Notes under the pieces: generated by a model
What the model was told of the DNA's origin: nothing
What the model saw: the letters and a program-made list of their open reading frames with translations, nothing else
Database searches by the model: none
Shown: positions 7,193 through 9,949 of the stretch, in pieces
Position numbering within the stretch: position 1 is the stretch's first letter
Layout of the letters: each line of letters starts with the position of its first letter
Translations under genes and position numbers: made by a program
Source: an uncultured Coriobacteriaceae bacterium
GTDB lineage: Bacteria; Actinomycetota; Coriobacteriia; Coriobacteriales; Eggerthellaceae
Direction: 5' to 3'
Length of the DNA stretch: 9,949 nucleotides
NCBI GenBank assembly: GCA_902796815.1
Contig: CADBQL010000321.1
Coordinates: 1-9,949, forward strand

Positions 7193-7270
7193 GGATAACC
7201 GAGGCGGTTAATTTGGGCAGATAACCGGGGCGGATAACTGAAACAGATTGCCGGGACGGGCAGCCGAGAC
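7193..7270 (+). repeat. Degenerate 13-bp tandem repeat array between glgA and glgP
   Basis: Six consecutive 13-base units start at 7193, 7206, 7219, 7232, 7245 and 7258, with no gaps. The consensus is approximately RGATAACCGGGRC. Clear members are GGATAACCGAGGC (7193), AGATAACCGGGGC (7219) and GGATAACTGAAAC (7232). The second and the last two units are more diverged, and weak flanking units may exist at 7180 and 7271. Every unit ends in C and begins with a purine and G. The array fills most of the 181-base gap, which otherwise contains only the upstream part of the glgP leader and no convincing promoter or terminator. The array does not encode a supported protein. Its function is unknown. Confidence 0.75.
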
Positions 7271-7350
7271 AGGTGGCAAGGTTGCCCGGCTCGTCGACAA
7301 TCAGGTCATCCATCCGTCTATGGCGTAAGGCAAGGAGTGAGTCAATTCAC

Positions 7351-9843
7351 ATGGAGCAAAACATGGAACAGGAAAGCAAGACGAAAAAGATTCCGCGTCC
7401 GCAAGTCACCGAAGAAGAGGTGGACCGCGTACGTCAGCGTATTGAACGAAGGATTAAGCGCGAGTTTGCGATCACGCCTGATGAGGCTGTGATATCGCAG
7501 GTCTTCAAGGCGGCGGCGCTGTGCATTCGCGACGACGTCATGGACGTCTGGGCTGACGAACGTGCCGAGTCGTCAACGTCGGGTGACAAATGCCTGATTT
7601 ACCTGTGCGCGGAGTACTTGATCGGGCGCGCGTTCTCGAACAATCTCGTCAATTTCTACCTGTACGACGCCTATTCGCAGGCGTTGGCAGCTATGGGCTA
7701 TGAACTGGGCGAAATCGAGGAGCAGGAAGCCGATGCCGGATTGGGCAACGGTGGCTTGGGCCGTCTGGCCGCATGTTTCCTTGACAGCCTCTCGACGCTT
7801 GAGATGCCTGCCATGGGCTGCGGTATCCGCTATGAATATGGGTTTTTCCGCCAGGAAATCCACGATGGCCAGCAGGTTGAGGTGCCCGACACCTGGTCGC
7901 TTGCCGGCGACTTGTGGGCAGTGGAGCGCGCCGACCGCACATTTGAGGTCAAGTTCGGCGGCCACATCGACGAAGAGTGGAGCGAAGACGGTAAACTGAC
8001 CGTGCACCATGTGAACGCGCAATCGGTGCTGGCGGAGGCTTATGACATGCCGATCGTGGGCTACGACTCCAAGCTGCCCGCGACGCTGCGTTTGTGGCGC
8101 GCGCGTGCTCCGAAGCAGTTCGACCTGAACCGCTTTAATCAGGGCGCTTACGAGCAGGCAATGGCAGAACGCGATCTTGCCGAGTCGATTTCGAAGGTTC
8201 TGTACCCCGAGGACAGCCACGAGCGCGGCCAGGAGCTGCGTTTGCGCCAATTTTATTTCCTGGTGTCAGCTACGATGCAGTCGCTTGTGGATGCGCACAA
8301 GCGTCACTACGGTGATTTGCGCACCTTGCCGGATCGCCTGGTTATCCAGATCAACGACACGCATCCCGCGCTTGCCATCCCCGAGCTCATCCGCATTCTC
8401 ATCGACGAGGAGGGCTTCGACTGGGAAGAGGCGGTCGATATCGTTCAGCGCCTGTTCAACTACACGAATCATACGATCATGCCCGAGGCGTTGGAAAAAT
8501 GGCCGGCGCACCTTCTGCAGAAACTGCTGCCGCGTGTTTTCCGCATTATCGAGACGATCGACGCGCGTTTCCGCGATCGCATTTGGCAACAGTATCCAGG
8601 TGACACCGACCGTGTGAACCGCATGGCGATCATCAGTGGCGGTCAGGTGCGCATGGCTAATCTGTGCGTGCTTTCGTCCGGCCATGTGAATGGCGTTTCG
8701 CAGCTGCACGGGCAGATTTTGCGCACGTCGGTGTTCCGCGATTTCTACACGGCGTACCCCGACCGTTTCCTGGGCATCACGAATGGCGTGACGCAGCGCC
8801 GCTGGCTCGGCGTTGCCAACCCCGGGCTGCGCACGCTTGTTGATGAAACCATTGGCGAGGGCTTCATGAAAGATTGGCGCAAAATTGCCGAATTGGAGCC
8901 GTTTGCGCACGATGCGGCGTTCAGGAAGGAGTTTGACGAGGTCAAGCAGGCCAATAAGGTAGCGTTTGCAAAATGGATGGCCACAAGCCGTGGCGCGGAG
9001 ATTAACCCGCATACCATCATTGACGCGCAGGCCAAGCGTCTGCACGAGTACAAGCGCCAGCTCATGAAAGCGTTGCATATCCTTTCGCTCTACGACCGCA
9101 TCATCGATGGCGAGCTTTCCGAGTCCGAAATGCCGCCGACGACGTTCATCTTCGCGGCCAAGGCGGCGCCGGGTTATAGGCGTGCGAAGGACATCATCCG
9201 CCTGATTAACGCGATTTCGGGTTTGGTTGCCGCCGACGAGCGTACGCGCGATCGCATCCCCGTCGTTTTCCTCGAGAATTATGACGTCACGTCGGCCCAG
9301 CATCTGGTGTCGGCGGCCGAGATTTCCGAGCAGATTTCGACGGCAGGCCTCGAAGCGTCGGGCACGGGCAATATGAAGTTCATGCTCAACGGTGCGCTGA
9401 CGCTTGGCACGATGGACGGCGCCAATGTCGAGATTGCCGAACAGGTTGGCTTGGACAACATCTTTATCTTCGGCGCGACTGTCGATGAGCTCGAGCGCAT
9501 CAAGCAGGAGGGCTCTTACAACCCGCGCGGTCTGGTGGACTCGAATCCGCGCCTGGCACGTGTGCTCGACCATTTGATCGACGGCAGCCTGCCTACGTCC
9601 GACAGGAGCCGTTTTGAGGATCTCTACTATGCGTTGGGTGCTACCGGGGGTTATGGTGACCCGTATTTCGTGCTGTACGATTTCGCGGCGTACGATGAGC
9701 GTTTCTTCGACGCCATGCGCAAGTACCAGGATCGCGACAGCTGGCTGACCAGCGCCGTTATCAATACGGCCAAAGCTGGCTATTTCAGCTCCGATCGCGC
9801 CATCGAGGATTACGACGCCAACATTTGGCATATGAAGCGCTAG
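7351..9843 (+). CDS. glgP: Glycogen/alpha-glucan phosphorylase (GT35, PLP-dependent)
   Basis: GlgP releases glucose-1-phosphate from the non-reducing ends of glycogen using inorganic phosphate and a pyridoxal-phosphate cofactor. The 830-residue protein is of normal bacterial length. It has the loop GLGNGGLGRLA (130-140), the mid-region NDTHPAL, and the phosphorylase signature EASGTGNMKFMLN, whose Lys676 is the expected PLP-binding lysine. The C-terminus (YFSSDRAIEDYDANIW) is typical. The first about 20 residues are charged and unremarkable. The start is uncertain. The ATG at 7351 has AAGGAG (7332-7337) thirteen bases upstream, which is long. A second ATG at 7363 has GGAG (7353-7356) six bases upstream, a better spacing, and would give 826 residues. 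The frame extends further upstream to 7273, but without a plausible ribosome site. It is the last operon gene, 181 bases after glgA, and probably balances synthesis with degradation. Confidence 0.96.
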   Translation: MEQNMEQESKTKKIPRPQVTEEEVDRVRQRIERRIKREFAITPDEAVISQVFKAAALCIRDDVMDVWADERAESSTSGDKCLIYLCAEYLIGRAFSNNLVNFYLYDAYSQALAAMGYELGEIEEQEADAGLGNGGLGRLAACFLDSLSTLEMPAMGCGIRYEYGFFRQEIHDGQQVEVPDTWSLAGDLWAVERADRTFEVKFGGHIDEEWSEDGKLTVHHVNAQSVLAEAYDMPIVGYDSKLPATLRLWRARAPKQFDLNRFNQGAYEQAMAERDLAESISKVLYPEDSHERGQELRLRQFYFLVSATMQSLVDAHKRHYGDLRTLPDRLVIQINDTHPALAIPELIRILIDEEGFDWEEAVDIVQRLFNYTNHTIMPEALEKWPAHLLQKLLPRVFRIIETIDARFRDRIWQQYPGDTDRVNRMAIISGGQVRMANLCVLSSGHVNGVSQLHGQILRTSVFRDFYTAYPDRFLGITNGVTQRRWLGVANPGLRTLVDETIGEGFMKDWRKIAELEPFAHDAAFRKEFDEVKQANKVAFAKWMATSRGAEINPHTIIDAQAKRLHEYKRQLMKALHILSLYDRIIDGELSESEMPPTTFIFAAKAAPGYRRAKDIIRLINAISGLVAADERTRDRIPVVFLENYDVTSAQHLVSAAEISEQISTAGLEASGTGNMKFMLNGALTLGTMDGANVEIAEQVGLDNIFIFGATVDELERIKQEGSYNPRGLVDSNPRLARVLDHLIDGSLPTSDRSRFEDLYYALGATGGYGDPYFVLYDFAAYDERFFDAMRKYQDRDSWLTSAVINTAKAGYFSSDRAIEDYDANIWHMKR

Positions 9844-9862
9844 GGGCTGCGATGGGCTTGGC

Positions 9863-9894
9863 CTCCAGGGGCGTAATGAGTTTCGCCCCTGGGG
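9863..9894 (+). other. Inverted repeat that competes with palindrome R2, downstream of glgP
   Basis: CCAGGGGCG (9865-9873) is the exact reverse complement of CGCCCCTGG (9884-9892), giving a 9-bp stem with a 10-base loop, extendable to 11 pairs by a T-G and a C-G pair (9864-9893 and 9863-9894). The right arm lies inside palindrome R2, so the two structures are mutually exclusive. It lies 20 bases past the glgP stop and may mark the transcript end, although no T-run follows. The left arm resembles half of an inverted copy of the 29-bp element. Confidence 0.55.
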
Positions 9895-9904
9895 CATGAC
9901 TCAT
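9876..9904 (+). repeat. 29-bp palindromic repeat, copy R2
   Basis: Arms ATGAGT (9876-9881) and ACTCAT (9899-9904) flank the core GCCCC-T-GGGGC centred on 9890. It is identical to R3 except at element positions 21-22 (AT here, GC in R3, GT in R1). It lies 32 bases after the glgP stop and is followed by R3 after a six-base spacer. Confidence 0.88.
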
Positions 9905-9910
9905 CCGGGA

Positions 9911-9939
9911 ATGAGTTTCGCCCCTGGGGCGCGACTCAT
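9911..9939 (+). repeat. 29-bp palindromic repeat, copy R3
   Basis: Same arms (9911-9916 and 9934-9939) and core, centred on 9925, in direct orientation to R2 with a 35-bp period. The spacer after R2 starts CCGG, and CCGG also follows R3, so the repeating unit may be larger and could continue beyond the window edge. Confidence 0.88.
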
Positions 9940-9949
9940 CCGGCGGCGG

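Noticed and set aside
7193..7244. GGATAAC units as DnaA boxes of a replication origin
   Set aside because: They match only part of the reverse complement of TTATCCACA, the context is inside a metabolic operon, and no dnaA, dnaN or AT-rich unwinding segment is visible.
8266..9897. 543-codon open frame on the minus strand opposite glgP
   Set aside because: It lies entirely opposite a clear phosphorylase gene, has no recognisable motifs or ribosome site, and is explained by GC-rich codon composition.
9876..9939. Two 29-bp direct repeats at the window end as a CRISPR array
   Set aside because: The spacer is only six bases, the unit is almost fully palindromic, a third copy sits alone and inverted about 9.5 kb away, and no cas gene is present.

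Overview
The window carries a complete glycogen operon, glgB-glgC-glgD-glgA-glgP, all on the + strand, preceded by the last 140 codons of a glycerol kinase gene (glpK). Base composition is moderately GC-rich. The gene order and the catalytically degenerate GlgC paralogue GlgD are those of Bacillota (the Bacillus glgBCDAP arrangement), but the GC-rich codon use fits an actinobacterial Coriobacteriia host (Eggerthellaceae-like) better than a low-GC Bacillota. That placement is inference. No rRNA, tRNA or marker gene in the window settles it.

Layout: 1-425 glpK 3' end; 426-579 intergenic DNA with a 29-bp palindrome and a candidate glgB promoter; 580-2577 glgB; 2570-3760 glgC, overlapping glgB by 8 bases; 3797-4918 glgD; 4919-4997 a gap holding a very strong GC-rich hairpin; 4998-7169 glgA with a 247-residue low-complexity N-terminal extension; 7170-7350 a gap with a degenerate 13-bp tandem repeat; 7351-9843 glgP; 9844-9949 two further copies of the 29-bp palindrome.

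The genes form one pathway. GlgC, probably with GlgD as a non-catalytic partner, makes ADP-glucose from glucose-1-phosphate and ATP. GlgA adds the glucosyl units to alpha-1,4 chains, GlgB introduces alpha-1,6 branches, and GlgP removes glucose-1-phosphate from chain ends by phosphorolysis. No debranching enzyme (glgX or pullulanase) is present here.

The enzymes themselves are conventional. The unusual parts lie around them: charged, disordered-looking tails on GlgA (N-terminal, basic then acidic) and GlgB (C-terminal, Lys-rich); a near-identical 29-bp palindrome at both ends of the operon; the 13-bp tandem repeat before glgP; and the hairpin just ahead of glgA. I found no undescribed enzymatic or defence system.
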